DNA of 64,000 nt, taken from assembly GCA_013360405.1 (NCBI GenBank), contig JABWBR010000011.1:62001-126000 (forward strand), read 5' to 3'. The notes beneath the pieces are model-generated. The model was not told the DNA's origin, did not search any database, and saw only the letters and a list, made by a program, of their open reading frames with translations. Position numbers and translations under genes: made by a program. The first letter of the stretch is position 1. Each line of letters begins with the position of its first letter. Shown here piece by piece: positions 52,074-60,260 of the stretch. The stretch is from Saprospiraceae bacterium. GTDB taxonomy: Bacteria > Bacteroidota > Bacteroidia > Chitinophagales > Saprospiraceae.

Positions 52074-54770
52074 ATGATGCTCTCAAAAAAGAAACTTCAG
52101 TTTATTCTTTTGAACCTGATCTTGTTAGCTGGGTTAGCGTTGCCGGTTGAGGCGCAGAAACCCCTTCACCAGCAACAGGCTCATGAAGCCCAAGTGCAGG
52201 GCAAACCGGCCAAACAGGTCGAATTGTTTAGCCCCGGCTGGACTTCGGCAACCGAAAATTATTCCAATATTGTTCGGGCCGGCGTTGTTCTGAATTTTGA
52301 TGCAAAAAAAGCGGGTGAATTTCTCAAAAACAACACCCGGGAATTTTCCCTGACCCTGCCCACCGGCGAGGGTGATCAATCCATTACGCTGCAAATGCGC
52401 CGCTCCCAAATTTTTGCGGAGGGCTTTAAGGTTTTCGCCAGCAGCAACCCCCGCAAGCCTTATGATTACCAGGGGGGACTGCACTTTCACGGGGTGGTGA
52501 AAGGCGACCCGCAGTCGAAAGTGGCTATTAGCGTTTTTGACAATGAGGTGATGGGGTTGATTATTACCCACAACGGCAATTACAACCTCGGCAAACTCGA
52601 GAACAGCGAAAAAGGCCATATTCTTTACCTGGATCGCGATTTGCTACAAAAACCCGACTTCGACTGCAGTATGGAAGACGACCATCGCGGTTATTCGGAT
52701 GCCGAAATCAGCGCTACGGAAAAAAACGCCGGCGATTGTATCACAGTTTATGTAGAAGTGGACAAATCGGTGACAGATAACAAGGGTAGCGTAGCCGCCG
52801 CTACCAACTACGTTACTGGCGCCTTTAACCAGAACGTGCTGCTGTACAATGCCGAAAGCATTAACATGGCTATTTCTGAAATGTTAGTCTGGGATACGCC
52901 CGATCCTTATTCCGGGCCAAGTTCAAGCAACTACTTGTCGCAGTTTAAAGCCAACACCGGCGCTTATAACGGCGACCTGGGGCACTTGGTGGCAATGGTC
53001 AACAACGGCGGTATCGCTGCGGGATTTAGTGGGATCTGCAACCCTAATACGGATGAAAGCCTCTGCTATAGCGGTATTCTCTCTACGTATGAAAATGTGC
53101 CGGTATTTTCGTTTACGGTGATGATCCTCGCCCACGAAATGGGCCACCTGATCGGCTCGCGCCATACGCACGCTTGCGTGTGGAACGGCAACAATACGGC
53201 TATTGACGGCTGCGCAGGTTATGTGGAAACAGACGTGGCCAACTGCCCCCTCCCGGGTAGCCCTGCCGGCGGCGGTACGATCATGAGCTATTGCCATAAC
53301 GACCCCGTAGGCGTTAATTTTAACCTCGGCTTCGGACCCCAACCCGGCAATGTTATCCGCAATACAGTGGCAAATGCTACTTGCCTGGGCGCTTCCTGTA
53401 CCTGCGATTTGGCGATAACGAATGTAAGTTCTACCAACGAAACCTGCCCAAATGCCAATAACGGCAGTATCACCATAACGGCAACTACCAGCAACGGCCC
53501 GCTTACCTACTCAATCAGCGGCCCGGTCAACCAAAGCAACGGCACAGGCGTCTTTACCAACCTGCCCGATGGCAACTACAATATTTTGGTGACGGATAAC
53601 GGCACAAGCAACTGTACGGATACCGATACCAGAAGTATTGCCGCCGGCGTTGACAACACCAACCCCAACCCCGTTTGCCGCACTGCTACGGTTACGCTAA
53701 ATGCAACAGGTACTTATACTTTATTGGCAGCCGACGTATTCAACCAGGCCGCCTCTACCGACAACTGCGGCACGGTCAACTTTGTAAGCGCTTCGCCGGC
53801 CTCGGTCAACTGTGCTCATGTTGGCCAAACGGTTGCCGTAACGGTAACCGTCAACGACGGCAATGGCAATACCGCCACCTGTACGGCGCAGATCACGGTT
53901 CAAGAAGGAACAGCTCTGCCCGCCGGTTGGACCAATGCCAATATCGGCAATGCCCTGGGCAGCGCTACTTATAAGCCTTGTACGGGCGGCGGACAATTTA
54001 CGCTCACCTCTACAGGTTTTTCCAACAACCCCGACCTGCAGCATTCCGCCTGGCGCAGCCTTTGCGGCAACGGCAGTATCACCGCCCGCGTATCCAGTGT
54101 AAGCAACCTGGGATGGGCCGGCGTGGAAATGCGCGAATCATCGATGCCGGGTAGCCGCAAAATAGCCCTCAAAACCCAATTGTCCACTATCGTTCGCCGG
54201 GTTTTGCGCACTTCACCCAATACCCTGGCTCAAAACCAGAATTTTACCGTGCAGGGCGGCCAGAATTGGCTGCGCATCACCCGTACCGGCAATAGCTTCG
54301 CATTATATGTCTCTACCAATGGCGTCAACTGGCAACAAGTTGGTGCAGCTACCAACCTGCTTCTTCCCACTTGTATTCAGGTCGGCCTTTTCGCAGAAAG
54401 TATCAATGTAAATACGACTACAACGGCAGTGTTCGATAATGTGCAGGTTGTAGGCGCCATCTTGCCTTTGGCAGCTCCCAATACGAATCCTGTGGGTATC
54501 TCCCAACTCGATATAGACATGGAAGTTTATCCCAACCCGACAGAAGGTGAAGTTATGGTTAACCTGGGCGCTTATGTGAACCGCGCGATTCGACTCGAAA
54601 TTTTTGACAATCATGGCAAAGCCCTTCAAACAATTGAATTGGACGCTACCGAATCGACTATCGAACGCCTCGATATGTCTAATTACCAAAACGGCGTTTA
54701 CCTCATTCGCGTTCAGTCGGAAGGCATTCCGGATGTGACTAAGCGAGTGGTGTTGAATACCCGTAAATAG
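52074..54770 (+). CDS. Secreted M12B (reprolysin-type) metalloprotease with T9SS sorting domain
   Basis: 898 residues. Signal peptide (QFILLNLILLAGLALPVEAQ). A propeptide-like region precedes the catalytic domain with HEMGHLIGSRH starting near His354, matching HExxHxxGxxH, and a later Met-turn-like IMSYC. A SprB-like repeat (LTYSISGPVNQSNGTGVF), an HYR-like domain (NDGNGNTATCTAQITVQ) and a concanavalin-like domain follow. The C-terminus (MEVYPNPTEGEVMVNLGAYV to GVYLIRVQS) is a type A T9SS sorting signal. It is exported and cell-anchored or released, probably for protein degradation. A MITE lies just upstream and may influence its promoter. Confidence 0.9.
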   Translation: MMLSKKKLQFILLNLILLAGLALPVEAQKPLHQQQAHEAQVQGKPAKQVELFSPGWTSATENYSNIVRAGVVLNFDAKKAGEFLKNNTREFSLTLPTGEGDQSITLQMRRSQIFAEGFKVFASSNPRKPYDYQGGLHFHGVVKGDPQSKVAISVFDNEVMGLIITHNGNYNLGKLENSEKGHILYLDRDLLQKPDFDCSMEDDHRGYSDAEISATEKNAGDCITVYVEVDKSVTDNKGSVAAATNYVTGAFNQNVLLYNAESINMAISEMLVWDTPDPYSGPSSSNYLSQFKANTGAYNGDLGHLVAMVNNGGIAAGFSGICNPNTDESLCYSGILSTYENVPVFSFTVMILAHEMGHLIGSRHTHACVWNGNNTAIDGCAGYVETDVANCPLPGSPAGGGTIMSYCHNDPVGVNFNLGFGPQPGNVIRNTVANATCLGASCTCDLAITNVSSTNETCPNANNGSITITATTSNGPLTYSISGPVNQSNGTGVFTNLPDGNYNILVTDNGTSNCTDTDTRSIAAGVDNTNPNPVCRTATVTLNATGTYTLLAADVFNQAASTDNCGTVNFVSASPASVNCAHVGQTVAVTVTVNDGNGNTATCTAQITVQEGTALPAGWTNANIGNALGSATYKPCTGGGQFTLTSTGFSNNPDLQHSAWRSLCGNGSITARVSSVSNLGWAGVEMRESSMPGSRKIALKTQLSTIVRRVLRTSPNTLAQNQNFTVQGGQNWLRITRTGNSFALYVSTNGVNWQQVGAATNLLLPTCIQVGLFAESINVNTTTTAVFDNVQVVGAILPLAAPNTNPVGISQLDIDMEVYPNPTEGEVMVNLGAYVNRAIRLEIFDNHGKALQTIELDATESTIERLDMSNYQNGVYLIRVQSEGIPDVTKRVVLNTRK

Positions 54771-54800
54771 TTTTTTAGTACTATTACTACGAGACCCACG

Positions 54801-54830
54801 GCCCGGTATCGAAATTAATCGGTACCGGGC
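54801..54830 (+). terminator. Terminator of the metalloprotease gene
   Basis: GCCCGGTA (54801-54808) and TACCGGGC (54823-54830) form an 8-base stem, extended by partial pairing inside, followed by TGTATTTTAT. 54840-55030 shows no further gene. Confidence 0.65.
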
Positions 54831-55030
54831 TGTATTTTATGGCTTGCTCCCCCCCCTTTTCAGATATGTTGTATATAATTATAGCTCGCACTGCTGTAAT
54901 TAAGGCATGTTTGGACTTCCGTCAATTGGCTGTGTTGTCGGTTGTTTATCGATAACCGATAATTTGACGGCGTAAGGTATAATCTGTGTAAATTATGGCA
55001 CGGCGGCCTTAAATTTGCAAAAAAAATTCA

Positions 55031-56026
55031 GTGCATTCTTCGCTGATCAGCATCCTCCTTCCGGTATACAACGCGGGCGACTACCTGGCGCCCTGCCTCG
55101 ATAGTATATTGGCGCAAACGGAAATCCACTGGGAACTGGTCGCCGTCGATGATTTCTCTACCGACCAAAGCTGGGAAGTGTTGCAGTGCTATGCAGCCGC
55201 CGACACCCGTATTCGCTGCTACCCCAATACGACGAAGGGACTGATTCCGGCTTTGCGGCTGGCTTTTCAACAAAGCAAGGGCGATCTGATTACCCGCATG
55301 GACGATGACGACCTGATGCCGCAGGCTAAATTGGCTATTTTAAAAAAAACACTATTAGACGATGACCCCGGCTGTGTGGCCACGGGATTGGTGTTGTATT
55401 TTTCTGATAACGAACTGGGCGAAGGCTACAGGCGTTATGAGCAATGGATCAACTATTTAGCCCTAAATCAAAGCCACTTTTCAGCGATTTACAAAGAATG
55501 CCCCCTCCCGTCGCCCTGCTGGATGATGCGCCGCGAAGATTTGCTGTCTGTCGGCGCTTTCGATAGCGATACCTACCCCGAAGATTACGATCTTTGTTTT
55601 CGGCTTTATCAACACGGCAAGCGCATCGTAGCAGCCCACGAAGTTTTACATCTCTGGCGCGACCATCCTCACCGCGCCTCCCGCACGGCGCCTCCCTACG
55701 GCGATAATACTTTTCTTGAGCTTAAGCTGAACTATTTTTTTAAAATAGACTACCAGCCTCAGCGCCCTCTGGTCATATGGGGCGCCGGCCGAAAAGGCAA
55801 AGCCGCCGCCGGTTATCTTTCTGAAAGAGGGATTTCTTTCTATTGGGTTTGCGACAATCCGCGCAAATGGGGAAAAAGTATGTACGGCGCCGTTTGGCAG
55901 GATTACCGGGTGCTTTCCTCGCTCAAAGATCCCCAGGTTATCATCCTGGTCGCCGCGCCTGATGAACAACCAGTAATTGCAAAGTATTTGTCAGAGATTG
56001 GAGAACAGGGGTATTGGTTTTGTTGA
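55031..56026 (+). CDS. Family 2 glycosyltransferase
   Basis: 331 residues from GTG 55031. The GT-A fold is clear: SILLPVYNAGDYLAPCLDSI, ELVAVDDFSTDQS and the metal-binding DDDDLMP (DxD) motif, then a PEDYDLCFRLYQHG segment. The C-terminal 90 residues resemble a Rossmann-like domain (RPLVIWGAGRKGKAAAGYL). The acceptor is unknown; surface or lipopolysaccharide sugar transfer is likely. No other glycan genes are adjacent. Confidence 0.85.
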   Translation: MHSSLISILLPVYNAGDYLAPCLDSILAQTEIHWELVAVDDFSTDQSWEVLQCYAAADTRIRCYPNTTKGLIPALRLAFQQSKGDLITRMDDDDLMPQAKLAILKKTLLDDDPGCVATGLVLYFSDNELGEGYRRYEQWINYLALNQSHFSAIYKECPLPSPCWMMRREDLLSVGAFDSDTYPEDYDLCFRLYQHGKRIVAAHEVLHLWRDHPHRASRTAPPYGDNTFLELKLNYFFKIDYQPQRPLVIWGAGRKGKAAAGYLSERGISFYWVCDNPRKWGKSMYGAVWQDYRVLSSLKDPQVIILVAAPDEQPVIAKYLSEIGEQGYWFC

Positions 56027-56057
56027 ACATAGTTCACTTGAGCAACCCCATTCCATA

Positions 56058-56402
56058 CTACCGAAAGTTGTCCAATATTCTCTGTCTATCCTCATTTTCT
56101 TTTTCATTCTTGTGATATAGTTCGACCAGGACAATTCGCTGTTCAGCTTGAAAATAGGCATATACCAGCCTAAGTCCCGAATTGTTACCCTTGCCTTTAA
56201 AACTGTCACTTGCGATTTTTTTTACTTTAATTACACAGGTAATGATACCCAATCCCTCTATTCTAAAGCTAAAAGGTGGATAGGCATCCGGCCTGATTTG
56301 CAGCACCTTTTTTACGGCTTTTAGATCATCTACCAATGTGCGGTATTTCTTAAGCAGCCGTTTCAAATCCTTATCGTATTCAGGCAATGTCTCAAACTCC
56401 AT
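56058..56402 (-). CDS. RelE/ParE (HigB-like) family toxin
   Basis: 114 residues. The N-terminus (FETLPEYDKDLKRLLKKYRT) and the strand/loop segments (YPPFSFRIEGLGI, NNSGLRLVYAYFQAEQRIVLVELYHKNEK, in parts) fit the RelE/ParE superfamily, whose members cleave mRNA on ribosomes or target gyrase. It starts 6 bases after the SocA-like antitoxin gene and shares its promoter. Conserved Arg and Lys residues are present. Whether it acts as an mRNA interferase is inferred. Confidence 0.8.
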   Translation of the reverse strand: MEFETLPEYDKDLKRLLKKYRTLVDDLKAVKKVLQIRPDAYPPFSFRIEGLGIITCVIKVKKIASDSFKGKGNNSGLRLVYAYFQAEQRIVLVELYHKNEKENEDRQRILDNFR

Positions 56403-56408
56403 ACTCCC

Positions 56409-57206
56409 TTAGTTATCATCGTCATACACCCTAACGGAATAAGGCAATTCTCGATAAAAGGCCAAATTATAGCTAATATCATCGCCTTCATCTGTAGCCA
56501 ACCAGGGCATATCTTTGTGAGCATAATCGCTAATCTTTTTTGCATTCCAATCGCCCATTTGCTGAACCACATGATCAACTACCGTTTTTTCTGCAGCGGA
56601 TAATTTCGTTAAGTCTGCTTTTTCAAGTGGCAGATAGCGCGTCAGGGGAATGCTTTGATAAGTCGTCTTAATCCGCTTCAACTGGCCATCACTCATCATT
56701 TGGTTGATGACGCCTTCCATCTCTTGGGGCATGGGGCCGTATGGCAGCTTTTTGTATCTCGCACCGGTAAGATGTTCTTCGTAAAGCTCATAATAATTGA
56801 AATCACAGAAGTAGAGCAACTTGTTCAACGCGGTTTCTCCAATATTGGGTTTGCCCGCACAGTGCTCCAACAAATAGAGCAGCACATTTTTCAGTTTGGC
56901 CACATTCAGTTTGGGCTCAGAAACCCTGACCGTGTATGCGACAGCCGGCGCTTCATTCGCGTATCGGACTTCTTCAGCCGATTTGTATTCAGGCGACAAT
57001 AATTCATCGAGGGAAAAAGCCAATGTCAGCGATAGCTTGCGCAATTCGAGCGCATCCACACTTCTGTTGCCCAGTTCAATTTGCGCCAGCGAAGGCCGCG
57101 ATATCCCAATGCTTTTTGCCAGTTCTTCCTGAGACAACCCCTTTGCCTTGCGTCGCTGCATAATACGCAGGCCAATTTGTTTTTGAGTTAACTCTGAGCT
57201 TGGCAT
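56409..57206 (-). CDS. XRE-Panacea (DUF4065/SocA-type) antitoxin
   Basis: 265 residues from ATG 57206. An XRE HTH (LRIMQRRKAKGLSQEELAKS, IGISRPSLAQIELGNRSV) is joined to a Panacea/DUF4065 domain (ALNKLLYFCDFNYYELY, YGPMPQEMEGVIN, TDEGDDISYNLAFYREL). Panacea domains neutralise diverse toxins, and SocA is the classic adaptor member. It precedes a RelE-like toxin. A frame upstream of ATG 57206 reads into the promoter and is not protein-like. Autoregulation through the palindrome at 57248-57275 is likely. Confidence 0.9.
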   Translation of the reverse strand: MPSSELTQKQIGLRIMQRRKAKGLSQEELAKSIGISRPSLAQIELGNRSVDALELRKLSLTLAFSLDELLSPEYKSAEEVRYANEAPAVAYTVRVSEPKLNVAKLKNVLLYLLEHCAGKPNIGETALNKLLYFCDFNYYELYEEHLTGARYKKLPYGPMPQEMEGVINQMMSDGQLKRIKTTYQSIPLTRYLPLEKADLTKLSAAEKTVVDHVVQQMGDWNAKKISDYAHKDMPWLATDEGDDISYNLAFYRELPYSVRVYDDDN

Positions 57207-57228
57207 GATGGTAGGTTTGCTGTGAAAG

Positions 57229-57275
57229 CAAAAATACGAAACGCCTATTAATAAAACAAAAAAATGTTTTATTAA
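57229..57275 (-). promoter_or_regulatory. Promoter and operator of the SocA-RelE operon
   Basis: On the minus strand a TTTG -33 box (57260-57257), a 20-base spacer and TATTTTTG (57236-57229) form a standard promoter. The inverted repeat TTAATAAAACA-N6-TGTTTTATTAA (57248-57275) covers the -33 box, as expected for a repressor operator. Confidence 0.6.
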
Positions 57276-57301
57276 CGAACATTGCAGCTGGTATATGTAG
57301 T

Positions 57302-58516
57302 TCAAATCCCTCTCACCCTCCGCCACAACTCCCGCCAGGCCTTTTTCATATCAGGCGGTGCTTCCCGGCTTTCGTGGGCATCCCAGGCGCCTTCTTTTTC
57401 TTCTACTATAAATTTGAAGACATAATCCGACTCGTCAAGGAGTTTGTCGGAAATGCCACCGAAGCGGAGATCGTTGATTTGCAGGGCGCCGTCTTTGCGC
57501 CGCAACACGTTGTAATAGCCGTCTGAAAACCAGGAGATGATACGCATGACCCGGTCGCCCTCGTGGCCGGCAAGCAGGTTGTGGCCCTTGGGGATAATGT
57601 CGAATTCCAGCACGCGGGGCTGTTTATCCAATAGCGAATACATGCCGCGGTAATACGCCGTATCGCCTTCGGCTACGCCTTGCCATAATATGTTATTCAA
57701 AATGGTAGGCATAGTCATCATGCGATTGTAAGTGATGCCGTGTTCGTGTAGCGATTTTTCGAAAATCTGGTCCACCCGCCATTTATTGTAAAAAGTAAAT
57801 AACATATACACGCTGCTGAGCCCAATGCCCAGCCAGTTAATGATACGCCGGCGGGAAGACTTGCGCGTCATAAACAAAGCTGCGAGTACGAACAGCAAAA
57901 AGGGTAGGGTATACAAAGGATCCGCCACCGAGATGTTGTTGAGCGATACGCGGGTAGATGCGAAGGGCTGAAAGAGCTGGGTGCCGTAAGTGGTGCAGGC
58001 GTCCAGCAGGGGATGGGTGAGAATAGCCCAGAAAAAAAGCCAGGTCCAGCCTTTCCAGGTAGTATTGCCATTGGTACTGGGCCGATTGCGCCATTGCTCG
58101 CGCAATCCCGCCGCCAGTGGGAAAAATAGCATGGCCCCTCCTACGATAAGGGCGATCTTTAAAGCAGTGGCAGCAGGCATCGGCATCACCAGGGTGCCTA
58201 TTGCCAATAAAGTCAGCAAGCCGGCGCCGGCTAAACCGAAATCGCGCCACCAATACTTTCGCATGGCAGGGTCGTACAAACGCGACAATAACCAGCCCAG
58301 CAAAAAGGGCGTAACGATTGCATAGGTGAACGAGTGGGTAATAGCGCGGTGAAACGCCAACCCGCTCATAGGATCGGATACGAAGTGAGAAAAAACGTCG
58401 AGATCGGGTAAAGTTCCGCCAATAGCGCCCCACAACATGGCTCTGTTGCCTACTTTTCTTCCCAGCACAGCCTCGCCCACAGCAGCGCCCAGCGTCAATT
58501 GGGTAATGGAATCCAT
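57302..58516 (-). CDS. YdjM-like membrane metal-dependent hydrolase (DUF457)
   Basis: 404 residues, several membrane helices (LLTLLAIGTLVMPMPAATAL, YTLPFLLFVLAALFM). The N-terminus (MDSITQLTLGAAVGEAVLG, GAIGGTLPDLDVFSHF and FHRAITHSF) has the metal-binding His/Asp motifs of the YdjM family, and THPLLDACTTYGTQLF gives a further metal motif. E. coli YdjM is LexA-controlled; the molecular role is unclear. A -7-like TACCTTTG (58556-58549) lies upstream. It is followed by the antitoxin operon but has its own transcript. Confidence 0.8.
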   Translation of the reverse strand: MDSITQLTLGAAVGEAVLGRKVGNRAMLWGAIGGTLPDLDVFSHFVSDPMSGLAFHRAITHSFTYAIVTPFLLGWLLSRLYDPAMRKYWWRDFGLAGAGLLTLLAIGTLVMPMPAATALKIALIVGGAMLFFPLAAGLREQWRNRPSTNGNTTWKGWTWLFFWAILTHPLLDACTTYGTQLFQPFASTRVSLNNISVADPLYTLPFLLFVLAALFMTRKSSRRRIINWLGIGLSSVYMLFTFYNKWRVDQIFEKSLHEHGITYNRMMTMPTILNNILWQGVAEGDTAYYRGMYSLLDKQPRVLEFDIIPKGHNLLAGHEGDRVMRIISWFSDGYYNVLRRKDGALQINDLRFGGISDKLLDESDYVFKFIVEEKEGAWDAHESREAPPDMKKAWRELWRRVRGI

Positions 58517-58570
58517 TTTAGGTTTGTTGATACCGTAGATAAACGGATCAAAGGTAGAAACTGTTCTTGA

Positions 58571-58680
58571 TGTTGAATGTTGGATGTTTAATGTTTGATG
58601 AAATTATGAAATTTATCAAACAAACATCAAACATCAAACATCAAACATCAAACATCAAACATCAAACATCAAACATCAAA
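58571..58680. repeat. CATCAAA heptad array and hairpin
   Basis: Eight exact CATCAAA units (58625-58680) run up to the stop codon of the OmpP1 gene. To their left, complementary degenerate TGTTGAA/TGTTTGA units (58571-58600) allow a hairpin. It lies between the YdjM-like gene start and the OmpP1 3' end. Confidence 0.75.
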
Positions 58681-60142
58681 ACTTAAACCCCAGCGTAAGC
58701 AAAAATCGATTATTCGCGATGTCGCGGTCCACGATTTGCTGCTCGGAAACTGAAGTGAGGTAGGGAGTGTAAGATTCTTTGTAGTTATAGCGGCGGTATC
58801 CCAAATCGATAAAGAAATTCTCTTCGCGGATGCCCACGCCGAGGCTATAGCTGCTATTGATCGTGTTTTCGTCGATAAAGGGCGATTGAAGCAGCCCTAT
58901 GCCCGCCCGAAAGCGGAAGATATCAAGCGCCAATTCGCCGCCCACGCGCATATTAGTGGCCGTAGTGAGCGTTTTGGCGATCTCGTTGTTGGTTTCGCGT
59001 TCCTGGCTGTCGAAGCCGTCAAATCGCAGTTCTGCGCCGGCATAATCTACCGCTTCTACTTCAGCAGTGATAAAGCCGTGTTTTTTGACCACCACACCCA
59101 GGCTACCGATGAGTCGCCAAGGGCTGCGCAATTTGTATGCAAACAAGCCGTCGGGCGATTCTGCGCTGCCTTCGTAGGGCGTGCCGTTGTCGGAGTATAC
59201 GTAGGTCATATCGGTGCGATAGCTGTCTTCGAGGCTTAAAGCCGTCGGCGTATGCGCAGCTACGCCCAGGCGAACCCACTGGTTGACGCGAAATAACACG
59301 CCCAGCTTGAGGTTAACACCTGCACCGGTAGTGGTCAGCGTTTCGTTATATTCCAGGTTGTCGAAGAAGGGCACGTTGCCCTGTACGCCGTCGCCGGGGT
59401 CTTCTTCGTGGTACGACTTCTCTTCGCGGAAGCTCAGGAAGGGCACGCCGATAGTAGCGCCAACAAGTACCTTGTCTTTGTAGTTGCCCGCCATGGCAAA
59501 GGTCAGTTCATTGATCGACCCACGCCAGGAGACGGTCTGGTCGCGTTGTATAAACGCGTTGGGCGCATTTTCGAAGTCGCTGTAGTAAAATCCGTCGCTA
59601 TCGGGACCGATAAGCGCTTCGGCGTCGTAGGCCACCTGCGACTCGAACTCCTCGAGCCCGGTAGAGCTGTTGGCCTGCTCCAGAAAGCGGTCTACGATAG
59701 ACCCTACCGAGGCGCCTTCAAAATAAAAGCGCTGGTTGAAATCGGCTATGCGGTTGATACCCAGGCCGAAATTGAAGGTTTTCCAGTTGGCGGAAGAGGG
59801 CTGCGAAGCTACCACTACGCCGAAGTTGCTCAATACGAAGTTGCTGCGCGATGATTTCGCGGGCTCATTGTCGTCGAGGTTCGACAATTTGGTGGTAATG
59901 CCCGAAGTGAAAATAGCAGGGGTAATGGTAAATTCCGAGTTACGGTACCAGGCTAGTCCGGCAGGGTTAGTGCTCAACACCGAAAAGTCGGCGCCCAGGG
60001 CGCCCATCGCACCGCCCGAGCCCAGCGAACGTGCGGTGCCGCTGATCTCCAGCGAGGAGTAGCGGATGACATCGGTGACGCTCTGGGCTACTAGCACCTG
60101 GCAACTCAAGCTGAGTATTATTATGGCAATATAGGATTTCAT
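58676..60142 (-). CDS. OmpP1/FadL/TodX family outer membrane transporter
   Basis: 488 residues from ATG 60142. Signal peptide MKSYIAIIILSLSCQVLVAQ, then the OmpP1 motif (SLGSGGAMGALGADFSVLST and NPAGLAWYRNSEFTITPA). Alternating hydrophobic strands end in LLTLGFKF, a C-terminal aromatic as expected for a beta-barrel. FadL-type porins import hydrophobic compounds such as fatty acids. The frame extends upstream into low-complexity antisense sequence, so the start is set by the signal peptide. Its transcript runs from the neighbouring secreted protein's side, separated by a G/C-rich hairpin. Confidence 0.88.
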   Translation of the reverse strand: MKSYIAIIILSLSCQVLVAQSVTDVIRYSSLEISGTARSLGSGGAMGALGADFSVLSTNPAGLAWYRNSEFTITPAIFTSGITTKLSNLDDNEPAKSSRSNFVLSNFGVVVASQPSSANWKTFNFGLGINRIADFNQRFYFEGASVGSIVDRFLEQANSSTGLEEFESQVAYDAEALIGPDSDGFYYSDFENAPNAFIQRDQTVSWRGSINELTFAMAGNYKDKVLVGATIGVPFLSFREEKSYHEEDPGDGVQGNVPFFDNLEYNETLTTTGAGVNLKLGVLFRVNQWVRLGVAAHTPTALSLEDSYRTDMTYVYSDNGTPYEGSAESPDGLFAYKLRSPWRLIGSLGVVVKKHGFITAEVEAVDYAGAELRFDGFDSQERETNNEIAKTLTTATNMRVGGELALDIFRFRAGIGLLQSPFIDENTINSSYSLGVGIREENFFIDLGYRRYNYKESYTPYLTSVSEQQIVDRDIANNRFLLTLGFKF

Positions 60143-60173
60143 GGCAGGTTGGTTATGATAGCCATCAAGAAAG

Positions 60174-60260
60174 GAGGGTGAGAGGGTGGGAGGGGGAGAG
60201 GGGGAGAGGGGGGAGCATTGGAAATTTCTCACCCTCTCCCCCTCCCACCCTCTCACCCTC
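60174..60260 (-). terminator. Long purine/pyrimidine hairpin
   Basis: A GA-rich arm (60174-60202) and a CT-rich arm (60232-60260) are complementary over nearly 29 bases. The hairpin lies directly after the stop of the Trp/Gly-rich protein and before the OmpP1 gene. It may terminate transcription; the 7-base-like AGGGTGA period is visible. Confidence 0.6.
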
